A stretch of 64,000 nt of DNA from Hymenobacter monticola (GTDB lineage Bacteria > Bacteroidota > Bacteroidia > Cytophagales > Hymenobacteraceae). How positions within the stretch are numbered: position 1 is the stretch's first letter; every line of letters starts with the position of its first letter. The notes beneath the pieces are model-generated. The model was given only the letters and a program-made list of their open reading frames with translations. It had not been told where the DNA came from and searched no databases. The stretch is taken from assembly GCF_022811645.1 (NCBI RefSeq), contig NZ_CP094534.1:2604001-2668000 (forward strand), given 5' to 3'. Shown piece by piece: positions 34,949-43,626 of the stretch. The position numbers were made by a program, and so were the translations under genes.

Positions 34949-36217
34949 ATGAACGAGCGCATTCAAGAGAAACTAAGCATATTAGCTGATGCCGCGAAGT
35001 ACGATGCTTCGTGCAGCAGCAGCGGTGCCAAGCGCAAAAACGAGAACAAAGGCCTGGGCAATGCCGAAGGCATGGGCATATGCCACAGCTACACCGAGGA
35101 CGGCCGCTGCGTGAGTCTGCTCAAAATTTTGCTCACCAACCACTGCATCTTCGACTGCGCCTACTGCGTGTCGCGCCGCTCCAACGACGTGAAGCGCGCC
35201 GCCTTCACGGTGGACGAAGTGGTGGACCTGACCATCAACTTCTACCGCCGCAACTACATCGAAGGGCTGTTTCTGAGCTCCGGCATTTTTTCCAGCCCTG
35301 ACTATACGATGGAGCGCCTCGTGCGCATCGTGAAGAAGCTGCGCACCGAGCACAAGTTCAACGGCTACATCCACGTCAAAACCATTCCGGGCGCTTCGGA
35401 AGAGCTAATTCAGGAGGCCGGCCTCTACGCTGACCGCCTCAGCGTGAACATCGAGCTGCCCTCGGAGCTGGCCCTCACGCAGCTGGCGCCGGAGAAGAAC
35501 TACCAGGAGATTCTGACCCCGATGAGTCAGATTCGGGACGGTATCATTCAGAATAAAGAGGAAAAGGCGCTGTTCAAAAAGGTGCCAAACTTCGCCACCG
35601 CCGGCCAGACCACCCAGCTCATCGTGGGCGCCAGCGCCGAGACGGACCTGCAAATCATCAAGCTCACCGACTCCCTCTACCAGGGCTACGGGCTGAAGCG
35701 CGTGTATTACTCCGGCTATATCCCCGTGACCGACGACGCCCGCTTGCCCCAGGTGACGCAGCCGCCCGTCATCCGGGAGCACCGGCTGTACCAAACCGAC
35801 TGGCTGATGCGCTTCTATGGCTTTCAGGCCGATGAAATCCTGGACCCCGCGCACCCGCACCTCGACCTCGAAATTGACCCCAAGCTTGCCTGGGCCCTGC
35901 GCAACCGCCACGTGTTTCCGGTGGACGTGAACACGGCCGACTTTGAGATGATACTGCGCATTCCCGGCGTGGGGGCCCGCTCGGCTAAGAAAATTGTGGC
36001 CGCCCGCCGCTTCGCCCGCCTCAACATGGAAACGCTGCGCCAGTTGGGCGTGGTGCTCAAGCGGGCCAAATACTTCCTCACCTGCGACGGCGAGCATCAG
36101 CCCCTCATCGGCGAGCTGACCGAGCAGCAAGTGCGCCGCCAGATTCTGTTTGGGGCCGGCTCGGTGCGCTCGGCCCTCGTCACTCAGCAACTCGACTTAT
36201 TTGCCCAAGCTTCTTAA
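34949..36217 (+). CDS. Putative DNA modification/repair radical SAM protein (TIGR03916 type)
   Basis: 422 residues from the ATG at 34949. A radical SAM cluster motif CIFDCAYC (C-x3-C-x2-C) lies near residue 74, preceded by GMGICHSYTEDGRCVSLLKILLTN. GLFLSSGIFSSPDYTMERLV and YIHVKTIPGASEELI are typical of this family. A helix-hairpin-helix DNA-binding motif (MILRIPGVGARSAKKIVAARRF) is near residue 340. The family occurs with the TIGR03915/DUF4130 protein, here at 37471, and has been predicted to work on DNA; the reaction is unknown. The neighbouring small gene starts 4 bases after its stop. Confidence 0.9.
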   Translation: MNERIQEKLSILADAAKYDASCSSSGAKRKNENKGLGNAEGMGICHSYTEDGRCVSLLKILLTNHCIFDCAYCVSRRSNDVKRAAFTVDEVVDLTINFYRRNYIEGLFLSSGIFSSPDYTMERLVRIVKKLRTEHKFNGYIHVKTIPGASEELIQEAGLYADRLSVNIELPSELALTQLAPEKNYQEILTPMSQIRDGIIQNKEEKALFKKVPNFATAGQTTQLIVGASAETDLQIIKLTDSLYQGYGLKRVYYSGYIPVTDDARLPQVTQPPVIREHRLYQTDWLMRFYGFQADEILDPAHPHLDLEIDPKLAWALRNRHVFPVDVNTADFEMILRIPGVGARSAKKIVAARRFARLNMETLRQLGVVLKRAKYFLTCDGEHQPLIGELTEQQVRRQILFGAGSVRSALVTQQLDLFAQAS

Positions 36218-36220
36218 GCA

Positions 36221-36490
36221 ATGAATTACGACGCTCTTTTTTCCAACGGCCCTGCTTCGCTGTCGAAAAGCAGCCTGGGCGGCATCCAAAACGACATCTT
36301 CTTTTCTGTCATGAAAGTCATTCACCGCCAACCCCAGCCTGCACCCGCTCCGCAATCCGACAACAAAGTGGCCCGCGTGGCCTGCGTGTGCCGCATCAGC
36401 GAGCTGATGCCCCTGGTGCGCCAGATGCACGAAGACGCCCGTGCCCGCTACCAGGCCGAGTTGGGCGAGCAACGTCAGCAGGCGGCGTAA
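36221..36490 (+). CDS. Small hypothetical protein
   Basis: 89 residues starting three bases after the radical SAM stop, so probably co-translated. The sequence has a short Pro/Gln linker (RQPQPAPAPQ) and a C-terminal charged helix (ISELMPLVRQMHEDARARYQAELGEQ). A CVC motif is in the middle. No family recognised. Possibly a spacer protein in the repair module, or not expressed. Confidence 0.45.
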   Translation: MNYDALFSNGPASLSKSSLGGIQNDIFFSVMKVIHRQPQPAPAPQSDNKVARVACVCRISELMPLVRQMHEDARARYQAELGEQRQQAA

Positions 36491-36498
36491 CATGGGCC

Positions 36499-36572
36499 GT
36501 AGCGTGGACTCTGCGAGTCCGCGCCTGCTGGTTTCGTTCAGGCAATGCGCGGACTCGCAGAGTCCACGCTAC
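36499..36572. repeat. REPIN-like inverted repeat (family B), copy 1
   Basis: Two perfectly complementary 26-bp arms (36499-36524 and 36547-36572) around a 22-bp spacer. Each arm starts GTAGCGT and contains the palindrome GGACTC-tgc-GAGTCC. The same arms occur at 61157-61228 with an unrelated spacer. Confidence 0.85.
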
Positions 36573-36609
36573 ACGCAACCCCCGCCCGGCGTCTACGGTA
36601 CAGCCATGC

Positions 36610-37467
36610 ATGCCCTACGCCCTCGAACACCACCATGTGCCCACCAACGGCCTGCGCCTGCATGTGGTGCAGTGCGGCCCTGAGGCTGGCCCGCTGGTGG
36701 TTTTATTGCACGGCTTCCCGGAGTTCTGGTACGCCTGGCGCCACCAGATAGAGGTGCTGGCCGAGGCGGGCTACCGCGTGTGGGCTCCAGACCAGCGCGG
36801 CTACAACTTAAGCGACAAGCCGCGCCGGGTGCGCGATTACGTCATTGACGAGTTGGCGGCGGACATCATTGGGCTTATTGATGCCGCCGGGCGCGAAACG
36901 GCCGCAGTCATTGGACACGACTGGGGCGCGGCCGTGGCTTGGCACCTGGCCGCGCACTACCCCGGCCGTATCAGCCGGGTGGCTATCCTGAACGTGCCGC
37001 ACCCGCGCGTGCTGGGTCGGGCCCTGCTGCGTCGGCCGGGCCAGTTGCTGAAAAGCTGGTACGTTTTCTTCTTTCAGCTGCCGTGGCTGCCCGAGATGCT
37101 GGTGAAAAGGCGCCGCTGGCGGTTTGCCCGGTGGGCCCTGCGAGGCACCAGCCGTCCGGGCACCTTTGGCGACGACGATTTGGCTTTGTACGAAGCGGCC
37201 TGGGCGCAGCCCAGCGCCGTGCGCAGTATGCTGAACTGGTACCGGGCCGCCGTGCGGTTTGGCAGCCGGCTGGGCAAAACGGGCCGGGTGTCAGTACCCG
37301 TCTGCATTATCTAGGGCGAGCGGGACGCTTTTCTGAAGCGCGAGCTGGCCCGGGAAAGCCTGGCTTTCTGCGATGATGCCGAGCTTACTTACCTGCCCGC
37401 CAGCCACTGGGTGCAGCACGAGATGCCCGCCGAAGTGAACAAGCTGTTGCTCAACTTTCTGAAATAG
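36610..37467 (+). pseudogene. Alpha/beta hydrolase (epoxide-hydrolase-like) interrupted by one TAG codon
   Basis: The reading frame starts at ATG 36610 and has LLHGFPEFWYAWRHQ (oxyanion region), VWAPDQRGYNLSDKP, and the nucleophile elbow IGHDWGAAVAW with Asp, all typical of epoxide hydrolases and haloalkane dehalogenases. After VPVCII a TAG at 37312-37314 stops translation. The same frame continues with GERDAFLKRELARES, then ASHWVQHEMPAEVN, where the catalytic His belongs, and stops at 37465-37467. Family members have Trp before GERD, so TGG to TAG explains it. The truncated 234-residue product would lack the His. It is a recent pseudogene or a sequencing error. Confidence 0.8.
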
Positions 37468-37470
37468 CTC

Positions 37471-38400
37471 ATGGCCAATATTCGTCCTCTGCGCCGGCCT
37501 TCGGCGGCACCTGCGGCCCGCAACGGTGCGCCGCGTCGGCCGGCCCCGGTGCTCAGCGCGCCTGCCCGCGACTACACCTACGACGGCACGTTTGAGGGCC
37601 TGCTCACGGTGCTATTCACCATTTACGACAGCAAGGCCGCGCCCAACAGCATCCAGCCGGAGGCGGCGGTGCAGGGTGGGCTGTTTGCCGCGCCTGCGCC
37701 CACCGATACCAATGAAGCTCTGGCCGCCCGCGTGTGGGAAGGCCTGCTGAAAAGCATGGACCAGGAGGCCCGCACGCGCCTCTACCACGTGTTTCTGAGT
37801 GAGGATGCTGACCGCGAGATGCTGATTTTTCGCTACGTGGATTTGGCTTTGCGCTCGGCCCAGGACATTGCCGAGAACTACGCTAACGCCGACGTGCGCC
37901 GCGTGCAGCGCTTGGCCCAGATGATGTTTCGCGAAAAGCACCGCATGGAGGCCTTCGTGCGCTTCGAAAAAACGCAGGACGAGCTGTTCCACGCCACCAT
38001 CGAGCCCGACATGGACGTATTGCCGCTCATTGCCGCGCACTTCACCAAGCGCTATGCCGACCAGCGCTGGTTGATATACGACCGCCGCCGCCACTACGGC
38101 CTCTACTACGACCTGACCCGCACCGACGTGGTGCAGTTTGAAAACCCAGTCGGCGCGAAATCAAGCGACATTTCGGCCACGGTGCTCGACGAGCGGGAGC
38201 CACTGTTCCGGCTGCTGTGGCAGTCGTATTTCGACCACGTGAACATTCCGGAACGCAAAAACCTGAAGCTGCACCGCCGCCACATGCCGCTGCGCTACTG
38301 GCGCTACCTGAGCGAAAAGCAGCCCCGGGAGCAGCGTTTCGTGCCCATCGACAACAAACGCCCGCCCGGCGACGCTAACTTGCGGCTCGAAAAAGAGTAA
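37471..38400 (+). CDS. DUF4130 / TIGR03915 putative DNA metabolism protein
   Basis: 309 residues, starting 3 bases after the hydrolase frame ends. After a Pro/Ala/Arg-rich N-terminus, YTYDGTFEGLLTVLFTIYDSK is the family signature, followed by RTRLYHVFLSEDADREMLIF, REKHRMEAFVRFEKTQDELFHATIEPDMDVLPLI and HFTKRYADQRWLIYDRRRHYGLYYD. This is the standard partner of the radical SAM protein at 34949. The pair is thought to act on DNA damage or modification, but no reaction is proven. The hydrolase and a REPIN-like element separate the partners here. Confidence 0.88.
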   Translation: MANIRPLRRPSAAPAARNGAPRRPAPVLSAPARDYTYDGTFEGLLTVLFTIYDSKAAPNSIQPEAAVQGGLFAAPAPTDTNEALAARVWEGLLKSMDQEARTRLYHVFLSEDADREMLIFRYVDLALRSAQDIAENYANADVRRVQRLAQMMFREKHRMEAFVRFEKTQDELFHATIEPDMDVLPLIAAHFTKRYADQRWLIYDRRRHYGLYYDLTRTDVVQFENPVGAKSSDISATVLDEREPLFRLLWQSYFDHVNIPERKNLKLHRRHMPLRYWRYLSEKQPREQRFVPIDNKRPPGDANLRLEKE

Positions 38401-38417
38401 GCACAGTTGCGTCGATT

Positions 38418-39281
38418 ATGGGTAGCGTATTGGTTTTTGGGGCCTCGGGCCAGTTGGGGCAATGTTTGGCGTACGTAGCGCAGGCGCGCGGCACGGCCGG
38501 CCTGGTGTTCTTGCCCGAAGCGCAGGCCAACATTCTCCACCTCGAAGGGCTGGCCGGCCTCTTTGCTCAGCACCAGCCGGCCTACGTAATCAACTGCGCC
38601 GCCTACACGGCGGTGGATAAGGCCGAGGATGAGCTGGACCTAGCCCGCAAAATCAACTGCGACGGGGTGGGAAACCTGGCCCGGCTCTGCGGCGAGTACG
38701 GCACGGTGCTCATCCAGATTTCGACCGATTTCGTGTTTGCCGGCACCGGCAACCAGCCCCTCACCGAAACCGACGAGACCGCGCCCATCAGCGCCTACGG
38801 CCTCACCAAGCTCGAAGGAGAACAGGTAATTCCGAGTCTGACCGAGCGGTATTTCACCTTGCGCACCAGTTGGCTATACTCCGAATTTGCGGGCAACTTC
38901 GTGAAAACCATGCAGAAGCTGGGCCGTGAGCGCGACGAGCTGCGCGTTATCTGGGACCAGGTGGGGACGCCCACCTACGCCATCGATTTGGCCGGGGTGA
39001 TTCTGGGAATTATTGAAAGCGGCAGCACCGCCTACGGCCTCTACCACTACAGCAACGAAGGCCTGACGTCGTGGTACGACTTCGCCACGGCCATCTTCGA
39101 GCTGAGCGGTATTGCGGTGAAAACGACGCCCATCCGCACCAGCGAATACCCCACTAAAGCCACGCGCCCGCCGTTTTCGGTGATGGACAAAACCAAAATC
39201 AAAGCTACGCTGGGCGTGGCCATCCCACACTGGCGCGAAAGCCTGAAAGTCTGCGTAGAGCGGTTGGCCGCCGTGCAGTAG
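38418..39281 (+). CDS. rfbD: dTDP-4-dehydrorhamnose reductase family (RfbD/RmlD)
   Basis: 287 residues, the usual RmlD length. The NADPH motif is VLVFGASGQLGQCL; further family features are VINCAAYTAVDKAEDELD, QISTDFVFAG (Ser/Thr of the catalytic triad), YGLTKLEGE (YxxxK), LRTSWLYSEFAGNFVKTM and DQVGTPTYAIDLA. It reduces dTDP-4-keto-L-rhamnose in dTDP-rhamnose synthesis. No other rml genes are in the window, so the sugar pathway cannot be confirmed from context. A strong terminator follows at 39307. Confidence 0.92.
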   Translation: MGSVLVFGASGQLGQCLAYVAQARGTAGLVFLPEAQANILHLEGLAGLFAQHQPAYVINCAAYTAVDKAEDELDLARKINCDGVGNLARLCGEYGTVLIQISTDFVFAGTGNQPLTETDETAPISAYGLTKLEGEQVIPSLTERYFTLRTSWLYSEFAGNFVKTMQKLGRERDELRVIWDQVGTPTYAIDLAGVILGIIESGSTAYGLYHYSNEGLTSWYDFATAIFELSGIAVKTTPIRTSEYPTKATRPPFSVMDKTKIKATLGVAIPHWRESLKVCVERLAAVQ

Positions 39282-39306
39282 GCAGAAAGAAATACTTCGA
39301 CATCAA

Positions 39307-39345
39307 CAAAAAGGCCCCGCGCTACAGAAGCGCGGGGCCTTTTTT
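39307..39345. terminator. Bidirectional hairpin terminator
   Basis: AAAAAGGCCCCGCGCT, loop ACAG, AGCGCGGGGCCTTTTTT between convergent genes. Confidence 0.9.
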
Positions 39346-39361
39346 ATCGCGTCTGGTACGA

Positions 39362-40816
39362 CTACTCCCGCACCAGCTTTAGCTGCGCGTGCTGGGCACC
39401 CTGGCTCAAGCGCAGCACGTACACGCCGGTAGCCAGTGGGCCAAGCTCAGCCATGGGTAAGTCGGTGGTGCCAGCATTCAGGCCAAGGGTGCGGGAGAGG
39501 ACCAGGCGACCCGTGGCGTCGTGCAGCACCAGCGTGGCCGGGCCGGCCGTGGCGGTGCGCAGGGTGAGCGTGGTGCCGGCCGCGCCGAAAGGCTGGGGCC
39601 AGGCTTCAGCCGCGAAGCTCATGGGGGCCGTCACGCGTACTTGGCGCACCGGCGAATAGCTGGCTGTGCCGTCCGTGTCGACCTGGCGGAGGCGGTAGTA
39701 CACCGGGTCGGCCGCGTAGCGGGCAATGGCTTTATCAACCAACTGGTAGTTCTGCGGCTGGGTGGTGCTGCCGTGGCCGGTCACCGTGGCAATGCGGCGG
39801 AAGCTCTGGCCGTCGGCGCTGGCTTCCACGTCGAAATGGTCGTTGTTTTTCTCCGAGGCCGTGGTCCAGCGCAGCAACGCGTCGGCAACCTGCGGCTCGG
39901 CTGTGAAGCGCGTCAGTTCCACCGGCAGCGGAGCGCTGATGTTGCTGATGGTGAGGGCACCAAGCTGCGTTACATCGGCTGCGAAGCTGCGGCTGGCGGC
40001 ACTGCCGGGCGCACCCTGCCGGGCCCACGGCCCGGCCGCCGAGCCTGCGCGCCATAGCTGGGCGTTGGAGCCCAGGGCAAAGCCGTTGTCGTCTTCGGGC
40101 AACCAACTCAAGGCCACGTTCACCGGGTTGCCATCGGTGGGCTGAGCGCCGGTGGCGGCCACGGTCCACACCCGGTCGATGCCTTTGGGAGCACCGCCTA
40201 GGTTCTGGCCGTAGCTCAGGTCGGCGGTTTGCAGGCCGGCGGTGCGCGTCATGGTCACGGTGCCCAGGTTCAAGCCGTTGGGAGTGAGAGTGGCACTGTT
40301 GGGGAAAATCACGGCCGCGCTGCCGCTCACGGCGGTGCGCACGGCGCGCAGGTTGCCTTGCACGTACTTGCCGGTCGTCTCGGGGCTGAGCGAGGCGCCG
40401 TCGGGCAGGGTAATGGTGGCTGCGGGAGCGGTGCGCACCAGCCCGGATGTGAGCGTGAGCTGATTGGTTACGGTCAAGTCGTTTGCCACGAGCACGCGGT
40501 TGCTGCCCGCGCTGCCGGTATTGGCCGCTTCCAGCCTGCCCAGGCTGGTGCCGGCGGCCGTGGTCAGGGTTTGGTCGGCACTGCCGCTAAAACGCAGCAG
40601 CCCCGTGCCGCTCAGGCTGGCCGCGTTGAGGAGGTCGCCGGTAAGCTGCACGGTGCCCTCGTTGGTGAGGTTGCTGCCGCTGTTGTTTTTTAGGCCCCCG
40701 GCCACGTAGAGCGTAGCCCCGGACTGCACGGTAATGGTGGCCCCGTCACTGGTGAGCGTCTGGGCCGTGGCGGCCAACGCCGGGAGCGCAAGCGCTAGGG
40801 TAAGAATTGGTCTCAT
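39362..40816 (-). CDS. T9SS type A sorting-domain surface protein
   Basis: 484 residues with a signal peptide (MRPILTLALALPALAATAQ). The body begins with SDGATITVQSGATLYVAGGL and SGSADQTLTTAAGTSLGRLEA, the left-repeat pattern also present in the giant protein's solenoid. It continues with RVWTVAATGA, then the fibronectin-like PVELTRFTAE...LLRWTTASEKNNDHFDVEASADG...YRLRQVDTDGT segment common before T9SS domains. The C-terminal domain (GPLATGVYVLRLSQG and LKLVRE) is a type A sorting signal. Secreted to the surface; no enzymatic motif is visible. It lies 34 bases downstream of the Gly-rich protein gene on the same strand. Confidence 0.88.
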   Translation of the reverse strand: MRPILTLALALPALAATAQTLTSDGATITVQSGATLYVAGGLKNNSGSNLTNEGTVQLTGDLLNAASLSGTGLLRFSGSADQTLTTAAGTSLGRLEAANTGSAGSNRVLVANDLTVTNQLTLTSGLVRTAPAATITLPDGASLSPETTGKYVQGNLRAVRTAVSGSAAVIFPNSATLTPNGLNLGTVTMTRTAGLQTADLSYGQNLGGAPKGIDRVWTVAATGAQPTDGNPVNVALSWLPEDDNGFALGSNAQLWRAGSAAGPWARQGAPGSAASRSFAADVTQLGALTISNISAPLPVELTRFTAEPQVADALLRWTTASEKNNDHFDVEASADGQSFRRIATVTGHGSTTQPQNYQLVDKAIARYAADPVYYRLRQVDTDGTASYSPVRQVRVTAPMSFAAEAWPQPFGAAGTTLTLRTATAGPATLVLHDATGRLVLSRTLGLNAGTTDLPMAELGPLATGVYVLRLSQGAQHAQLKLVRE

Positions 40817-40850
40817 GGGTACGAATGGTTTTGCCGTAAAGGAAAAGAGG

Positions 40851-42491
40851 CTAGCGGCTCAGCACCAGCCATATGGAGCCGTTGCTTTGCACGGTGAGGC
40901 GCGAGGCGCGCGGCACCTGGGTCACGCTGCCGGAGGCGTCGTCATACACCAGCGTGGCGTCGAGGCTGTTGGCCGGGGTGGCGGTGTAGAGCCGGGCGTT
41001 GGTGCTGCCGTAGTTAAGCAGCACGTACACCCGGCCCGTGCGTCCGGCTGGGTCCGGCAGGAAGAAGCCAAACAGGATGCCGCCACCCACGCCCTGCGGC
41101 GTGCCCGAACGCACGGTGTGGTCGGCGTCGGTGAGGACAACGCTCTGGTAGCTGCCAGCCACTTGGTTGACGGTGCGGATGGGCAGGCTCAGGCCCGCGG
41201 CCAAGGTCACGGCCCCGGTGCTGGCCACGCGCAGGCCCTGGGTACCGCCATTGCCCACCAGTTGGTTCGCCCCAAGGTTTAGGTTATTGCCCACGTTCAC
41301 GCTGCCGTTGCCCGTCAATTGGTTGGTGCCCAGCTGCACGTTGCCGCCGGCCACAATGGCTCCGGCCGTCGTCACGGTGCCGGAATTGCTGATGCTTAGG
41401 CCGCTGCCGCCGTTGCCCACCAGCTGGTTGGTGCCCAGGTTCAGGTTTTGGGTGGCGGTGTGGTTGCCCAGGTTGTCGCTGGACAGGTTCACGAAGTTGC
41501 GGGCGTCGAGCACCGGGGCCGGTGTGTCGGCGTTGCGCAGGCGCACGTAGCCATAACCGGCTTGGTAGCCCTGGGTGTGTACCACGTTGCTGGTGCCCGC
41601 GCCGGCGTATGATGAGCCCCCGCCGCCGCCGCCGCTCGACAACAAGCTGTTGATGGCGCCGCTGCCCCCGCCGTAGTAGCCGCCGCCGCCGCCACCGCCC
41701 GTTGAGGAAGTAGCCGGCGCACCCAACGCGCCGCTGCCCGCCGCGCCGGGACTGAAGGCGCCCGTGCCGCCGGCACCGGGGGCCGTTTGGGTGCCGCCCC
41801 CACCGCCGACAAATCCGCCACTGCCCCCGATGAGGCCCCCGCCGTGGCCGCCGTAGCCGGCGCTGCCGCCGCCCCCGCCGCCACCCGCTACCAACACCCG
41901 GTCGGTCAGGCCACTGCCGCCGCGCCGGATATCGGTGGCTTCTCCACCGGTATAAACAACGCCGCCGGACCCGACAGATATGCTGCCGGGTTTCCCGACG
42001 TTGATGGTGAGCACCTCTCCCGGCACCACGGCCAGGGTGGCTTGCACCCGGCCTCCGAACCCGGACAGCCCCGAACCCATGCCGCCGGTAGCCCCTGCCA
42101 TATCAACGAGCAGGCGCGTGATACCCGCCGGCACGGTGTAGGTTTGCGAACTGCCGGTATAACTGAATTCGACCGGTCCGGTATCGCTCTGGTCCGTAAG
42201 GCTGGCCACCCAGCCAGCGCCGTTCCACACGTTCAGCGCGCCGGTAGTGGTGTTGAAGACGGTGAGGCCGGCGGCCGGGTTGCGAATGGCGTCGCGTTGG
42301 GCCAAGGTCAGGCGCGGGGGCAGCAGGCCCTTGGGGGCGCTGGCGGCGTCGGGGCGCAGGTCGAGCACGGCCGAGGGGTCGGGCGCGCCGGGCGTGCCCA
42401 CGCGCACGCCGCCGGTTTGGGCCAGCGTAGCCAGTGGAGCAGCCAGTAGCAAGGCCAGGGTATAGCAACGGGCGGCGTAGAGTTTCAGCAT
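40851..42491 (-). CDS. Secreted Gly-rich tail-fibre-like protein
   Basis: 546 residues from the ATG at 42489-42491, followed by a signal peptide (LYAARCYTLALLLAAPLATLAQ). After VRVGTPGAPDPSAVLDL and RNPAAGLTVFNTTTGALNVWNGAGW comes a Gly-rich domain (about residues 110-300) with long poly-Gly runs and GGRVQATLAVVPGEVLTINVG, matching the ALK-type Gly-rich family. The C-terminal third has DNLGNHTAT and LNLGTNQLVGNGG repeats like those of the 5294 protein. It has no T9SS domain. Surface fibre or matrix function is likely. It is the first gene of a two-gene unit with 39362-40816. Confidence 0.8.
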   Translation of the reverse strand: MLKLYAARCYTLALLLAAPLATLAQTGGVRVGTPGAPDPSAVLDLRPDAASAPKGLLPPRLTLAQRDAIRNPAAGLTVFNTTTGALNVWNGAGWVASLTDQSDTGPVEFSYTGSSQTYTVPAGITRLLVDMAGATGGMGSGLSGFGGRVQATLAVVPGEVLTINVGKPGSISVGSGGVVYTGGEATDIRRGGSGLTDRVLVAGGGGGGGSAGYGGHGGGLIGGSGGFVGGGGGTQTAPGAGGTGAFSPGAAGSGALGAPATSSTGGGGGGGYYGGGSGAINSLLSSGGGGGGSSYAGAGTSNVVHTQGYQAGYGYVRLRNADTPAPVLDARNFVNLSSDNLGNHTATQNLNLGTNQLVGNGGSGLSISNSGTVTTAGAIVAGGNVQLGTNQLTGNGSVNVGNNLNLGANQLVGNGGTQGLRVASTGAVTLAAGLSLPIRTVNQVAGSYQSVVLTDADHTVRSGTPQGVGGGILFGFFLPDPAGRTGRVYVLLNYGSTNARLYTATPANSLDATLVYDDASGSVTQVPRASRLTVQSNGSIWLVLSR

Positions 42492-42590
42492 AAAGCAGAA
42501 GTAGCTGGAAGCCGCATCTGCGGCTTTGCTGCCCTGAAATTGCCCTTGCGCATCAGCTGGCTTCAATAAAAAATAGTAGAAAGCTCCAAA

Positions 42591-42625
42591 TGGTAAGTGA
42601 GCGGCCGGCTATGGTATGTGAGCGG
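42591..42625 (+). promoter_or_regulatory. Direct repeat, candidate LytTR binding site
   Basis: TGGTAAGTGAGCGG starts at 42591 and TGGTATGTGAGCGG at 42612, giving a 21-bp period with 13 of 14 bases equal. LytTR regulators bind two 9-bp direct repeats with 12-13 bases between, the same geometry. It lies 61-95 bases upstream of the LytTR regulator start. A single inverted copy CACTTACCA is at 43478-43486, before the kinase gene. Confidence 0.6.
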
Positions 42626-42685
42626 GGAAGGCACCGCCCGGCTCAAGGGGCAGTTGTATCTTGCATCACTGCCTAATTTGCCCCG

Positions 42686-43459
42686 ATGCCCGCCCCCATT
42701 CCGCTCCTGCTCATCGAAGACGAAGCCGTGCTGGCCCTCGACCTTCGCGCCACTCTGCAAGCCGAGGGCTACGCCGTGGTGGGCATCGCCCCCAACGGAC
42801 CCCGCGCCCTGGAGCTGTTTGAGCAGCACCCCGAAATCGCGGGCGTGCTGTGCGATATTCACCTGCAAGGCCCCTGGAACGGCATCGAGACTGCCCGGCG
42901 CCTGCTGGCCCTGCGCCCGGTGCCGCTCATCTACCTCACTGCCCTTTCCGACCAGGCCACCCTCGACCAGGCCCTTACCACCGGCCCTGCTGCCTACCTG
43001 CCCAAACCCGTGAGCACGGCCAGCCTGCGGGCGGCTCTGGCGCTGGCGTTGCACAGCATCGCCCGACCCGCGCCCGCCGCCCCACCCACGGCCGCCCTGC
43101 CCGAGCCCACGGCCGATGCCCTCACCCGCGACACCATTCTGCAGCTCGACGACCACGTGTTCATCAAGGACAGCCACCAGTTTGTCCGCATCCCGCTGGC
43201 CGACATTCTGTTGCTCGAAGCCGACAACACCTACACCGCCCTGCGCACGCCCACCCGCCGCTACGCCCTGCGCCTCACCCTGGGCGCGGTGCTTGAGCGG
43301 CTGCACTTTGCCCAGCTTGTGCGGGTGCACCGCTCCTTTGCCGTCAACATCCAGCGCATCGAGAGCTTCTCCGAAACCGAGGCCACCGTGGCCGGCCAAA
43401 CCGTGCCGCTGGGCCGGCAATACCGCGAGGCGTTTCTGAAGCAATTCTTGTTTCGCTAA
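42686..43459 (+). CDS. LytTR-family response regulator
   Basis: 257 residues. An N-terminal receiver domain has LLLIEDEAVLALDL (acidic pair), the phospho-acceptor D57 in VLCDIHLQGP, and conserved Thr/Lys in YLTALSD and YLPKPVS. An Ala/Pro linker runs from about 125 to 145. The C-terminal LytTR DNA-binding domain starts FIKDSHQFVRIPLADILLLEADNTYT and includes ALRLTLGAVLERL and QLVRVHRSFAVNIQRIES. The partner kinase gene follows after 167 bases. The direct repeat at 42591-42625 suggests autoregulation. Confidence 0.93.
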   Translation: MPAPIPLLLIEDEAVLALDLRATLQAEGYAVVGIAPNGPRALELFEQHPEIAGVLCDIHLQGPWNGIETARRLLALRPVPLIYLTALSDQATLDQALTTGPAAYLPKPVSTASLRAALALALHSIARPAPAAPPTAALPEPTADALTRDTILQLDDHVFIKDSHQFVRIPLADILLLEADNTYTALRTPTRRYALRLTLGAVLERLHFAQLVRVHRSFAVNIQRIESFSETEATVAGQTVPLGRQYREAFLKQFLFR

Positions 43460-43555
43460 GCCGCCTGACAAACGACCCACTTACCAAATGCCGTCGTTCA
43501 CAGGCCGGGCCGGGTAGTTGGCATCCTTTGCGGGCCGGGGGGCGGGGCCGGCGCC

Positions 43556-43563
43556 TACATTTG
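43556..43563 (+). promoter_or_regulatory. Probable -7 box for the histidine kinase gene
   Basis: TACATTTG matches TAnnTTTG, 63 bases before the ATG at 43627. A TTTG at 43527 is rather far (25 bases) for the -33 element. Confidence 0.4.
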
Positions 43564-43626
43564 TTTTGAACCGGCAGCATCCCGCGCAGGAGCGTTTGCG
43601 GGCCAGGGGCTTAACTTAACGAACAA

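Noticed and set aside
36610..37314. A complete short hydrolase ending at 37314
   Set aside because: The frame past the stop continues with family-typical sequence including the catalytic His region, so the short form is a truncation.
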